Source: Salvia splendens (lineage: Eukaryota; Streptophyta; Magnoliopsida; Lamiales; Lamiaceae). Taken from it: 64,000 nucleotides of DNA. The translations under genes and the position numbers were made by a program. Under the pieces are notes generated by a model that saw only the letters and a list, made by a program, of their open reading frames with translations, did not search any database and was not told where the DNA came from. The stretch is taken from contig NC_056049.1 of the NCBI RefSeq assembly GCF_004379255.2, positions 23,482,063 to 23,546,062 on the forward strand, read 5' to 3'. Below are positions 1-11,165 of this stretch, in pieces; within the stretch, counting starts at the first letter, position 1, and each line of letters starts with the position of its first letter.

Positions 1-501
1 GACTGGAACTCGGGGCATGGTTACCTAGAACCAATATTTTAAAAATCGGAACGGCAAACGAACCGGTGAAGTCACTGGTTCACGTTTCAACTGGTCTGGC
101 CGTTTTACTTACCATATATAATTAAATATATATTATATAAATACATCAAATTTATTATATAATAAAATGTATTTTTGATCAGTTTTGTAGTATATAACCT
201 GTTAATAAATATCACATTTCACTTCTACTATATTCGGTAAGTGGACCTTACATTAAGTCATTTCACTCACATTTTATTATAAAACCAATATATAAAGTAG
301 GTCTCATATTCCACTATTTTTTTCTACCAATTTTACTTTATAAAGTCAAATAATTTCTTAAAACTCGTATAAATCAAATATGAGACATTTAATCATAGAC
401 AATGTGAGTAGTACTTATCACAAAAAAATATACTGCTACTAATTTTCTTTGCTTTTACCCATACCTCGGCTACCGACATCACCAAATCAATCAAAGTAGT
501 A
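1..501. other. AT-rich intergenic DNA with a possible repeat end
   Basis: No coding signal. The first 120 bases carry a GC-richer stretch with repeated ACCGGT/CTGGTT words, similar in character to the decayed repeat at 28799-29238, so this may be the tail of a related element cut by the window edge. The rest is AT-rich. Confidence 0.4.
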
Positions 502-731
502 CTCCCTCCGTCCCAAGAAAGTTGAGTCGTATTACTTTTTCGTCCGTCCCAACAAAGTTGAGTCATTTCCTTTTTTAACAAAAGAGACAACATCTAATCA
601 CTCTTACTTTATTCCATCATTTACTTTACTCTCTCTTATCTTTCTTATTTTTTCCATCTCTCCTATTTATTTAATATAAATTCTTAATCTTCGTGCCCAA
701 AAGTTTTGTAACTTTATTGGGACGGAGGGAG
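502..731. mobile_element. Stowaway-like MITE (230 bp)
   Basis: The ends are CTCCCTCCGTCCCAAGAAAG and the near inverse TTGGGACGGAGGGAG, flanked on both sides by TA, the Tc1/mariner target duplication. No coding capacity. The TIR type is that of plant Stowaway-like MITEs. Confidence 0.8.
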
Positions 732-820
732 TAGGTGATATAATCAACAGTGTAGCACTCCTATTTATTGTTTTTTAATTGTAGTAGGTGATATAATCAA
801 TAGCGCAGTACTCTTATTCA
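732..820. repeat. Imperfect direct repeat beside the MITE
   Basis: TAGGTGATATAATCAA followed by a short variable tail and CTATTTA or CTTATTC occurs at 732-767 and again at 785-820. The right half of the flank has been duplicated. Confidence 0.6.
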
Positions 821-2353
821 CGTCCATAGTAGTAGAGTTATTTTATCATTTTTATTACGTTTTATAGTAGTGAAGTCATTTCCCTTTTTAGTAAGAGTCA
901 ACACATTTTTTCTCACTTACCTTATTTTTTTCTCTTCATTTTTCTACGTTTTTCTATTTACGCTTTTTTTTTACTTAACTCACTTAACATGTATTTTTTA
1001 AATCGTGTGCTAAAAAGAAACGCTTTTAATGGAGGGAGTATTGTTTTATGATTGTAGTAGATGATGTATCATGCCATATAAACTCGGATTATGATTGAAC
1101 TGCGAGAGTCCAGTTTCGGAAGCGACCGTTGATCGCTGGGCCAGTTAAAACCGGACACGTCTACTTCCAAGCATGAGAAGAATGTTTCAATCTTGTATTC
1201 CTTCATTTGATTGGAGGAGAAAAGAAAAGGACTAGGTTTGATTCCTTTCAAAGGTTTGTTGTTCTTTCATTTATTGATCGTTTTGGTTTTAGTTGTGTTC
1301 AAGATAATAGACACGTTTCTTTACGAGAAAAAGGTTTTTTTCAGGTTTGTTATTCATTGTTTACTTTTGATGATTTGCTTAGGTAGATGAGTAGTATAAT
1401 ATAGGATAATTTATTGATTTACTTAGATTAGTAATTTTAAATATCTCTAAGACCTTTGTTGATGATTTATATATCATTAAAATGAAGATTCCCCTCTATA
1501 TTTAGTTATTTAGTTGGTTATTGATGTCATGTTATTTGTCACCCAAGTTTTCTTCAAAGTAGTTTTAGTTTTTATGCAAAACAAACCTATGTTTTAAGAG
1601 TCCGATATTTTGTAGGGTAGATAACTAATTTGTCTCGGAGTTATATAACAGAAAATGACTTGAAATGTGTCTTCATTTTGGACTAAATTATTTTCTTCCA
1701 ACGAATCTCTAAAAATTATGTTCGAGATCCGTAGTTCGACCTTTTGGCCTCATCTTCAACACATTCCACCACTTCCAAGGCTCCAATACTAAGTCCTAGC
1801 AAGCATATAAGGAAATCAAGAACGCATCACTCAGAAACGTTCAGCTCTAATGTCTGATCGGAACAGATTATTAGAGTAAATGAGCAAGTGAACTCGAATT
1901 GTAACCATGTGAAAAATTTTAGTGATAGGTATTTATAAGCACAAGTAAATAGTCATCTACTATTAGAGGATATTATGAGTGGTTACTCAGAATTTCGGAT
2001 TACGGATGAAATTATTATTTTTTTTGTCTAATTCAAAAAATAGAATTGAGAGAATATAAATTTGAACCAATCTGAAATATTTTATCATTCGGATTCCAAA
2101 TTGTAACAATTTTATAAGAAACAAAGTACTTTTAAATCCAAATATTTCTCTTTTACCATAAATGGTAAATAGATCACACATTCCACCAACTTATTCTATT
2201 CACATTTTATTATTAAAATAATAATTTATATAAGTGAGATCCACATTTCACTAATTTACTCCACCCACTTTCCTTTACAATTATTTAAACTCGTGTCATA
2301 ACTAAACATGACTTCAATTGCGGGACGGAAGGAGTAATTGCTAATATATAGTA
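821..2353. other. AT-rich intergenic DNA with MITE remnants
   Basis: GGAGGGAGTA at 1030-1039 and GGGACGGAAGGAGTAA at about 2321-2336 are single right ends of Stowaway-like elements whose left ends have decayed. I see no gene; short ORFs here lack domains and codon bias. Confidence 0.5.
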
Positions 2354-2556
2354 GTCCCTCCGTTCCATAGTAGTTGAAACATTTCTTTTCAGCACGAAGA
2401 TTAAGAAAGGTAGGGAGAGGTGAAAAGAGAATAAAGTAAGAGAGATTAAATGAAGTGAAAAGAAATGTGTTGACTTTTACTAAAAAATGAAATGATTCTG
2501 CTATTATGGAACGTACCAAAATGACAAAATGACTCTCTTACTATGGAACGGGGGAG
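2354..2556. mobile_element. Stowaway-like MITE
   Basis: The left end CCCTCCGTTCCATAGTAG is mirrored by TACTATGGAACGGGGGAG at the right end, with TA on each side. About 203 bp, non-coding. Confidence 0.7.
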
Positions 2557-3038
2557 TATTAAACTAGTAATAGTTGAATAAAATATTGTTTGATAAAATA
2601 TTTTATTTATGTATGATATTTTAAATCAATAGTATATATTTATGTATAGTAAATTAATTTAGATTTTCAGACCAGTCCAAATGGAACCTAAAAATCCAAA
2701 TTAAAAAATAGTCTCCAGTTTAATCTGAGACATTCGATAAATTTCAAACCAAATTTAATGTTTCAATTCATGCTACCTATGTCGGATAATAGATGTCACA
2801 TTTTTCTTTTTAGTTGTCATACTAAAGATATCACATTTCCTATTTTTTAAAAAAACTCTCTTTCACATTAATATTAATATATTATTTTCTCTTTCCACCT
2901 AACACGCAAAACAACATCTCCTACAATCACATGTCATTCCTCAAGTATGTTTATCTATTATAGGACAGAGTATTATTTATTCGTGCAACTGATATTTGTA
3001 GTACCTTCTACAACTATATTTTTTTCCGCTGTTTAATA
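2557..3038. other. AT-rich intergenic DNA
   Basis: About 480 bases of AT-rich sequence with no gene and no intact element that I can delimit. Confidence 0.4.
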
Positions 3039-3256
3039 CTCCCTCTATCCCATAAAAATATGCACTATTTCCTTTTTTGTCCGTTTCATAAAAATATACA
3101 CTTTCTAAATTGAAAACTCATTTCTCTCTAATGTGATGAGACAATTTCTTCATTAACAATACTTTAATTATTTTTTTTCTATATCTCTCTTATTTTACCA
3201 ATTGTATGTTAAAACATATATCGAATAAAAAGTGCATATTATCATTTTGATGAGAG
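3039..3256. mobile_element. Stowaway-like MITE (diverged)
   Basis: CTCCCTCTATCCCATAAAAA at the left end; the right end reads TGCATATTATCATTTTGATG then AGAG, flanked by TA. The right TIR is eroded. Confidence 0.55.
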
Positions 3257-3492
3257 TATAATTGCAAAAGGTTGAAATTTTTGCATTAATATATAGTAAA
3301 AGATTTTATCCATGTTATATTTTAATATATTATATCATCTATCTAAACGCCATCAAGTCTTTATTTCATCATTATTTTATTTGATATACAAAAAATTGTT
3401 CATCGTTTCATATTGTTGTAAAATTCCGGTCTTATTTTCTCTATATTATTCTCTTTCTTGTTTTATTATTTTTCAATTTTAACTATTTATTA

Positions 3493-3744
3493 CTCCCTTC
3501 ATCCCACTTTAGAAGTCCTATTTGAGTTCGGCACGGATTTTAAGAAATGTAAAGCAAAATTGATGAAAAAAAATAATAGAATGTGAGTCTTAGTTTTATA
3601 TATTAGTTTTAAAATAAAATGTGAGTGGAAAAAAGTTAGTGGAATATGAGGCCTATTACCATTTATGAAATATTTCAATCGTGACTTTTAAGGTGGGACA
3701 CCCAGATATGGTTAACCGAAACTCCTAAAATGGGACAGAGGAAA
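3493..3744. mobile_element. Stowaway-like MITE
   Basis: The left end CTCCCTTCATCCCACTTTAG has its inverse twice near the right end (AAGGTGGGACACCC and AAAATGGGACAGAGGAAA), and TA flanks both ends. The doubled right end suggests an internal duplication or a nested second insertion. Confidence 0.65.
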
Positions 3745-3746
3745 TA

Positions 3747-5891
3747 TAATTTTTATAAATGGAGGGAAAAAAAGTAAATGTGATAATTAATGCGGGAAAA
3801 AGATAATATATAGTGAGCTGGATCCACTAAAAGTGGTCTAAAAAGAGATGTTATAAAGAGGCGTAGTGAATGGAATTCGACTTTCAAGAGCTTGATTGAT
3901 TGGAAACGTATGATTTATTGGTTGTATTTTAGTGACCAACAAGTGAATGAATAGTAGTAGTACATTTTATTAAAATTCATTTTAAACAGGATGCAAACCA
4001 TATGAATGATTTAAATTACACTCCACGCCATTGGAGTAAGAAAAAGACATAGTAGTAACACACCTTTCTCTAGTACTCGAGAATCAAACAAATGAAAATT
4101 TTAGAATAAATTTCTATGATCATTGACCATTTTTTTCTCTTCCTTCCACATCAATTCAATTTTTTTTCTTTCTTCCAATCCAATTGAAAGCCTATCAAAA
4201 TAACTTCAATTCAGTCAAATCTACCAAATAGATTCAAGCATGTGATACATAAAAATCCCAATTTAATTAAAATCTTCAAAAATCCCAATTTAATTAAAAT
4301 CTTCAAAACTTTCGGTCATCCCTAAATGTCACTAAAAATATTTTCTTTTGTTTCCCATTCATGCTTAAGTTATTACCACTCCTATATTAAAATCAAATCC
4401 CACGAACAATTGAATTCTTCTAAATTCAAAAACTTAACTCCATATCCAAATCACATAATACCAACAATAATGACATGAAACTTAAGCTAATTAATTCTCC
4501 CACCACCCCTCAGCCATAAATTCAATCCCAATAATGTTCATCCAGAAAAACATTCAAATATGCCTATTAAGGGTGATGAGTGGGAAGGGACAAATATGTC
4601 TTCCTTGACTTTCTTTTTATAGATCTTATCTTACAATTTTTATTATCTGATCTTTTGTCCACAATTATCTCCCAATAATATAAAATAATAATGCAAGCCA
4701 AAAAAATTCATAAATAAATATTTCAACTAAATTTTACCACACCAATCTTTGATTCTATAAAGTAATTTAATTATTTTAATATTCATATTTTCAAAATCAA
4801 AATGACACTCTAAATCTATATAATCGCTAAAATTCTCCATACCGATTTAGTTTCATTTCTCTCTCAAAATATCCGATTATAAGTAATTCAGAATTTTCCC
4901 ACATTTTCATTATCTCACACTTTTGGATTTCAGAGTGCTTAATATTCGATTTAACTCTAACATCTAGTTTGAGGATGTTGGATATTCCTTGTACAACTGA
5001 TTTCGTATGATTTCAACACCATAAATTTCAAACAAAAAAAATACTTAAATAGCCTTAACACGTGAATATTCCTTATCGAATTAAGTCAACTATAGGGATT
5101 AGGGAATCCATAATTAATTTTGGAAATGAGTATAATGAGGATTTGTTTTTTCGTTTTTAGTTATTATGAGGATAACATAACTAGAATTGTAAATGACGGA
5201 TCAAGTCAAACAAATGCACAAATTTCTCAGTCAAACAAGTGAGATGTAATGAGGATTAACATATATAACTAGAATGATGAGGAGTGTTATCTTTAATTAC
5301 TGAAGAAAATTATGAGATTTTAATATAAACAAACACACAAATATCACAGCCAAACAATTGAAAAATACAAGTATTTGATTGATCTATTCTGCAACGACGA
5401 TGCTCCCTTTAGTGAAGAGTTGCGTATAATTTTGATGTATTACTATAAATTATGCATTTATTTAATAAAAATATTAATTGTGTTTTACAAATAAATCTTA
5501 ATTTTAATATAAAACTAGATACAATTAAAACTAAAATAATAAATATATAAAATGAATAGTGTTCAATGCTAAACAAAATTGGGATGTGGACGTCTTTAAG
5601 TCTGAGTGATCTCTAAGATGCAAAACTTTATTACTAACTAAAACTGAGTGCAAAATATTTAAAACAAATCGACTAGGAGAGCCACTACTAATCATTGAAC
5701 ATTCCATAAATAAAATTAAGAATAGTGCATTAAACAGCATATAACTAATTATTCAACATTCCACAAGTAGAATTTGGAATCGTGCTTAAAACAAAATTGA
5801 GTTACAAACTTTAACGCATTATTTCACTATATAAATATAAATGGATAGAGTCACTATTTTCAGTTCATATCATCACCAACAATATTCTGTC
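3747..5891. other. AT-rich intergenic DNA
   Basis: About 2.1 kb of AT-rich DNA without a recognisable gene. It contains the 27-bp tandem duplication listed separately. The short ORF at 5531-5740 (-) has no recognisable domain. Confidence 0.45.
4254..4307. repeat. Perfect 27-bp tandem duplication
   Basis: Two adjacent identical copies beginning AATCCCAATTTAATTAAAAT, at 4254-4280 and 4281-4307. Confidence 0.85.
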
Positions 5892-6640
5892 AATGGATTC
5901 AAATTGTTTATCTCAAAGCATTGTCCATTGCAAAAGCAACATTTCATAGTTTCCCAATCTAAAGCCAAAACAGATAGCAAACAGGTATCATAGATAAAAA
6001 AATTGTTACTACATAAATTAACAAAAGATTATAATTTGTTGCATGCTTAATATATTATATATTTTCTTTTAATTTAGTGTTATGATTTTGGTGCAGGCCT
6101 TTTTAGATGCATGGAAGAAAGCTTGTGCCATTGATGGAGTCACAGTTCGTGTTCCAAAAGGAAATTATCAACTAAGTGATGTTGAATTTCTAGGACCATG
6201 TAATGGCAAAACCCGATTTCAACTAAACGGAAACCTAATCGCTCCCGATGTTCCTACTCCCAACCTCGATCACTGGATCATGTTTCGCGACATGAATCAA
6301 CTCACCATCTACGGCAAAGGCACCTTAAACGGAAACGAAGCCTCCTATTGGAAGACATCACATTCAACCACCATATCACATTATCAGTAAGTCAAATCGA
6401 ATTAAACTCATGACTTGACATTTCCAGTGTCACTTTATGCTACTTCTATTCTTTTAAAATTAGAAACTTCCAATTTTTTTTAAAAAAATATTTCTCCTAC
6501 TTTATCAATTATGTATTTAACTATTATTTCCGGTCACTAAAGTTGGAGCATGTGAACAAAGTGAACATAAAAAACATCCATTCCATCAACAACAAAAAAT
6601 TCCAGTTCAACGTCCACAACTGCAACTCTGTGACTGTTTG
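5892..6640 (+). pseudogene. Polygalacturonase (GH28) pseudogene, N-terminal part only
   Basis: The remnant resembles the N-terminal third of a plant polygalacturonase, which hydrolyses pectin in the cell wall. A first exon ends near 5984 with KAKTDSKQ before a GT donor. The second exon starts at 6097 after GTGCAG with AFLDAWKKAC and contains VPKGNY, FLGPC, LNGNLIAP and IYGKGTLNGN, all typical of GH28. A GTAAGT donor follows at 6387, and coding-like sequence (VNIKNIHSINN, FNVHNCNSVTV) continues to about 6637. It then stops abruptly at an LTR-like block, before the catalytic NTDGIH and later motifs, which are absent from the window. The first exon also needs a frame change, and the last piece does not join in phase. 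It is non-functional as read. Confidence 0.8.
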
Positions 6641-7574
6641 GATTCTACTTCAAACAAGAGATAAAAGTCGGGCATAATACAACTCAAAGAAGGAATACAA
6701 AAGAACGAACTTGACCGAAATTACAATTGAAAAAATTGAAACAGTAAGACCGTAAAAGTGTTTAGCCGAGTCGAGGAGGCCTCTTTCCGCAAGACGAGAT
6801 ACGCCCCAGTAGTGCTCTCGGTTTGGCGTGTCGTCCTCAAAGATAAAACGGCTACGTCTCTGGTGAAGCAGCACCGCAATCAACAGAGCTCCGGCGAACT
6901 GGATGGAGGAGAGGGCAAAGCTTTCGACAGAAAAACAATGCAGGAGAGGGAGAGAGCTTATGATGCTATATGCTTTGTGAATGTTATGTATAGATGCATG
7001 GAATGGCTAGCCTATTTATAGGCCTAGTCCACTGCAGGGGTCAACTCAGCCTTGATGGCTGTCATCATGGCTCATTATGGCAGGGCAGTAACCGCCGGCC
7101 GTTACGAGTTTGAAAGCTGGAGTGGTTGACGTTGAATCTAGACGTTGTACACACCTTCAACCGTCACATGTGGACTTCGTGAAGCGACTTGATCAAGACA
7201 TTGATCAAGCCATCGCTCAAGGCGCAACAGGCCGAGTTGATCATGCTGCTGATCAAGGCGCAGCATGTCAAGTTGATCAGGCTGCTGCCCAAAACTGAGG
7301 TGGTCCAAAACATTAAGTCTGGATCCAGGGACAAGCCTAAGAACCAAGCTCAAAGACCACCCAAGGACCAATTGCCAAGATCCAAGTCCAAGACCAAAAC
7401 CAAGACCAAGGGCAAGGGCACGGCTCGGCTCGGCACGCGTGTGAGCTCCTTCACCCATCTTAGTCCACGATAATTACTAAGTGTAATAAGTCACTTAATA
7501 AATACACATTTAAAGATGTGTCTCATATCCTATGTGGGATAATTAACACTAGTTAATTACTCCCTACAATTTCA
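6637..7574 (-). mobile_element. Solo-LTR-like block in reverse orientation
   Basis: Read on the minus strand, the block starts TGTAGGGAGTAATTAAC and ends in CCAAACA (TG...CA). It has a TATA-like CCTATAAATAGGC and a pyrimidine-rich leader, as in plant LTRs. It interrupts the polygalacturonase remnant exactly after its VTV codons. I find no 5-bp target duplication (GTGAC on one side, ATTTC on the other), so it may be one end of a truncated element rather than a clean solo LTR. The middle (about 7180-7420) holds short internal repeats of GATCAAG and AAGACCAA type, which create spurious ORFs. Confidence 0.5.
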
Positions 7575-7821
7575 ACTCATAGCTTTAATCCACTATTTCT
7601 CACTCACCGGGAATCGGATTTGAGAAAGTGAATACACTACGGTCATCTACGTTCCATCTACGCGGAACGTAGATCGACGCTATATCATTTAATTTTCCAA
7701 AATTAAATGTCTTGTCACATTTATTATTGGTCAAACTTCGTTGACCGGACATCTTAAAATCAAGATTCCTACAGTAACGATAAAAAACATCCGCGCCACG
7801 GCCACGGCCGACAGCCCCAAC
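7575..7821. other. Unassigned sequence next to the LTR-like block
   Basis: About 250 bp with no recognised domain. It may be residual internal sequence of the LTR element, since on the minus strand it lies just upstream of the TG end where a polypurine tract would be expected. I cannot confirm this. Confidence 0.3.
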
Positions 7822-8122
7822 CAGTGGCGGAGAAGGGCCCCCCAGCCATTTCAATATTTAGTATATATAATGTGTGTATGCGACGCTAGTTAAATAAGTA
7901 GCTATCGCATTTGGCCTGCGAACAAGCCTCCCATTTGCGTGGCAGAGTTTGAATCCTGGTGGTGCGTTTTTTTCTCCTAACCGATGCCTTATATTTTTGG
8001 ATTAGTATATGTTTTATAGCTTTTCTAATATTAGTAGATAGTAACTATTTAACGCTACAACTGTACGTATAAATATATAATAAAATTAGTAAGACTGATT
8101 TTAAAGGTATATTTAGTTCATT

Positions 8123-8278
8123 TGTGACTTTATTTTAAAATTTTATGAATTAGTAATTTTGGTTGATTTTTATCATATTCATTTAGAGTATTATTGATTT
8201 TGTGACTTTATTTTAAAATTTTATGAATTAGTAATTTTGGTTGATTTTTATCATGTTCATTTAGAGTATTATTGATTT
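8123..8278. repeat. 78-bp tandem duplication
   Basis: Two adjacent copies starting TGTGACTTTATTTTAAAATT, at 8123-8200 and 8201-8278, differing at one visible position (CATATTC versus CATGTTC). Confidence 0.85.
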
Positions 8279-8544
8279 TCTCACATTACAAATTTTTTTT
8301 TCTCTAGTAATTTTGCATAAACGATTTAAATTTGTATTCATAAAAAATGATATTTATAATTTAAGAATAAAAACAATTCTATAGATATGTAAATATATAA
8401 TATTAGTAAAATTAATACCAATGCTATGCCCTAAAATATATTTTCATATTTTTCTTATTATCTATTCCCGCACACACGACTTTTTCTATATAGCTTATGT
8501 TCGAGTTGTTTTCGAATACTGAAGATACTTAATAAATTTTAATA

Positions 8545-8767
8545 CTCCATCTGTTCATGAAAAAAGTTTCATTTTGTCATTTTAGAATGTCTATAAAACA
8601 TAGTTCCTTTTATAAAAATGAAAAAAAATTCTCTCATAGTTTATCTCTTTTTCTCTCATCTTTTTTACTTTACCCACATTTTTATACATTCTCTCTCTTA
8701 CTCTACCACTTTCTCATTAAAACTTGTACGGTCTATAAATGAGACTATTTTTTATGGACGGATGGAA
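8545..8767. mobile_element. Stowaway-like MITE nested in the CAGTGGCGGAG element
   Basis: CTCCATCTGTTCATGAAAAA at the left, TTTTTATGGACGGATGGAA at the right, with TA on both sides. Confidence 0.6.
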
Positions 8768-8809
8768 TAGTTGTTTGCGCCCATCATTAAAAGTCTGGCT
8801 CCGCCACTG

Positions 8810-9905
8810 GGGGTGGGGGTGGTGATAATTAAAGTATCAAGAAAAGGTTTGTCCCAATTCTATTTCCAGCTTCTCATCTTATTTATATGAAAAACTTATA
8901 ATTTTTTAAATAATTAATTTTATTCTGTTGAACACTTTTTATTCATTAAATTATACTGGAATGTCTTTAATTTAAAGAATGGTTTTCAATTGATTCAAAG
9001 TTTTATCCTTATTCAATATGGACATTTTAAAAATATTTATTTTTATTTTATGTATGAGTGTCAACTGCGAAAGGAAAAACTAATTTAATGAAGGATTGCT
9101 AGTGGAAATTGGGTTCTAACTTATTAAAAAAATAAATTTATCATAAATAGATATATAGACTAGTTTTGATTAACAATTAAAGGGAGTGTATACATTCCAT
9201 GTTCCCATTTTCAATTAGACAGAAATACAACGAAAATAGATATTTCCCTTGTTTATGTTGTGTGAAGTTAAAAAAAATGGTCGTATGATCGTATCTCGTG
9301 TCTTCGATTTTCCTGCCTATTTAATTGCTGCCAACATGTGTTCATATATGACAATAATGGGCTAAAATTAGAAAAACGGCAACGAATACCAGAAAATAAG
9401 AGAAAATAGAAAATGGATCAAATTAGGCATCAATATAAACCAAATAAAAAAGATGAGCAACCTCAAAAGTGTGACATTACCTCTGATGTCATAACATAAG
9501 ATGTTGTATGATTATATACAAATCAAGCTCCACTTTTTTTCAAAGAAATCAATGCACATCTTCGCATACACAAGTTGCAACATTTATTCATCAAACTGAA
9601 TCACCACAATTCTTGAAATGTAAAGGCAAAAGTGTGACACAGCTCGACACTTCTTCCTCTCAAGAACTCATTTTCAAAAAAATCACATTTGAGAGCTCTC
9701 ATAGTCTCATACACATCTTCCATTACAGTAATTTCACAAGATTATTCAATCAATACAGAGAAGCCATCCTTGAGCACAACTACAAACTTGAATACTTGTA
9801 GTATCCAACTATTTACAAACTCAAACAACTGCTTCTACATCAAGAATCACCAATCTTCCCTAACTCTCCTCATTCACTTCAAACTCAAAGCTCTACCTCA
9901 TCTAG
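8810..9905. other. Intergenic DNA downstream of the RING gene
   Basis: AT-rich with no gene. The final part (about 9500-9905) lies beyond the duplicated 3' end of the minus-strand RING gene and may include its 3' untranslated region or polyadenylation region. No intact element could be delimited. Confidence 0.4.
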
Positions 9906-10204
9906 CTGTGGAGTTAAAAACCAATGACAACGAACCAGTCCCCGACTAATCCTAGGTGTAGACGTGGAAAATCCACTTCTCCCAAAACATGAAGTCAGTT
10001 AACAACCTCCTCAATCCTCCCCTATTCGTTGAAACGCCTCATCTGCAGCTCTTGCTCGTCGTATATGTGGAGAGCTAAAAACCGATGACAGCGAACCACT
10101 CCACCGACTAATCCTAGGTGTAGAAGTGGAAGATCCACTTCTCCCAAAACAAGACATGAAGCCAGTTAACAACCTCCTCAATCCTCCCCTGTTCCTCGAA
10201 ACGC
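9906..10204. repeat. Tandem duplication of the 3' end of the RING gene
   Basis: A block at about 10064-10204 (words such as CCGACTAATCCTAGGTGTAG, GGAGGATTGAGGAGG on the minus strand) recurs at about 9906-10034 with scattered differences and small indels. The upstream copy encodes the genuine DUF1117 tail (GGLRRLL). In the downstream copy the same stretch is read out of frame, giving the last codons and stop of the present ORF. Confidence 0.8.
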
Positions 10205-11165
10205 TACCTCTAGAACTCCAAGAAACCCTCCTCGGCACCCCATTGTTATTGAACCTGCCATCCATCTCCGTGTAAACAACCGGGAGCTCGCCTCTCCCCC
10301 CTCCAGAAAACCTCCCCACTGCAAAACCACCCCCGGGCAATCTCCATATCGTCATCCCCACCGTCTCATCCTCACCTCCCACCTCGTTCCCTCCTCCTCT
10401 ATTCGCATCCGCACCACCATTCCCGTTCTCATTATCCTCAGCTGCCAGCTCGTGCCTACACACGGGGCACGAATTCCTCAACGAGAGCCACGGCAGAATG
10501 CAGTCCTGATGGTACAGATGACTGCAGGGCATCTCGCGGGCGTCACTCCCCAGCTCGAACGCCTCCTTGCAGACCGCGCAGTGCGATTCAATCGCAATGT
10601 GGCGATCGATTATAGACACGGTCGGCATAGACTCAATGGCGGCCTTTGATGCTGGCGGATTGCTGTCGATTCTCCCCATCCCGTTCGCCTCAATTTGCGA
10701 TAGCTGATCCAGTAGCCTGTCGAAACCCGAACCGAGCAGAAACTCCGACATAGTCGCCGGTAGCGGCCGCAGCCCCGACCCCGCTCTGTCGTCGTAATAC
10801 AGCTCAAACCCTCCCCCACCGCCTCCAGCTCCAGCTCCGCCACCACCTCCGCCATCACTGGCGCCACCACGGAGAAGGATGACAGGATTAAACGGCGATC
10901 GATCGCCTCCATTTCTGCGGCTCCTTCGCAGCCTAGGGCTCGATACGGACGCCGGCCCTGGAATAGGGCATGGCTCAGGCGCCTGCATCATGTACATAGC
11001 CGCGGCGGGGAAGCGGCGTTGCCTGGAGTCGGAAATTGAAGACGGCGGCGGCGGAGCTTCGACCTCTTCGACGAATCCGGAGCTGCAATCGGGGCAATCG
11101 ATGGATTCCGGATTCCAAGCCCTAAGGAAGCGGTTGCATCTGTGACACCAGTATGTGGAAGACAT
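10011..11165 (-). CDS. RING-H2 E3 ubiquitin ligase with DUF1117 (RDUF/RHC1A type)
   Basis: Predicted cytosolic or nuclear E3 ubiquitin ligase of the plant zinc-ribbon/RING-H2/DUF1117 family, 384 residues, intronless as is usual there. An N-terminal zinc ribbon has C7, C10, C24 and C27. A glycine-rich linker spans about 100-120. The RING-H2 domain at about 196-236 has C196, C199, C214, H216, H219, C222, C233 and C236, so every metal ligand is present. The DUF1117 region at about 267-340 includes TIWRLPGGGFAVGRF. The start at 11165 opens directly into the zinc ribbon. The last 15 or so residues (after SSPHI) are read from a tandem copy of the gene's own 3' end in another frame, so the natural C-terminus has been replaced. 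Arabidopsis RDUF1/RDUF2 act in abscisic acid and stress responses; that role is only inferred here. Confidence 0.9.
   Translation of the reverse strand: MSSTYWCHRCNRFLRAWNPESIDCPDCSSGFVEEVEAPPPPSSISDSRQRRFPAAAMYMMQAPEPCPIPGPASVSSPRLRRSRRNGGDRSPFNPVILLRGGASDGGGGGGAGAGGGGGGFELYYDDRAGSGLRPLPATMSEFLLGSGFDRLLDQLSQIEANGMGRIDSNPPASKAAIESMPTVSIIDRHIAIESHCAVCKEAFELGSDAREMPCSHLYHQDCILPWLSLRNSCPVCRHELAAEDNENGNGGADANRGGGNEVGGEDETVGMTIWRLPGGGFAVGRFSGGGRGELPVVYTEMDGRFNNNGVPRRVSWSSRGSVSRNRGGLRRLLTGFMSCFGRSGSSTSTPRISRWSGSLSSVFSSPHIRRARAADEAFQRIGED

Larger units (their letters stand above)
7822..8809. mobile_element. TIR element with CAGTGGCGGAG ends, about 990 bp
   Basis: CAGTGGCGGAG at 7822 is mirrored by CTCCGCCACTG ending at 8809. 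The ends resemble those of a common plant DNA transposon class, but no target duplication is visible, so the superfamily is not assigned. It contains a 78-bp tandem repeat and a nested Stowaway-like MITE and has no transposase. Confidence 0.6.

Noticed and set aside
7110..7473. ORFs of 62-106 codons with repeated Asp-Gln-Ala or Lys-Thr patterns
   Set aside because: Low-complexity translation of short DNA repeats in the LTR-like block, open in several frames at once.
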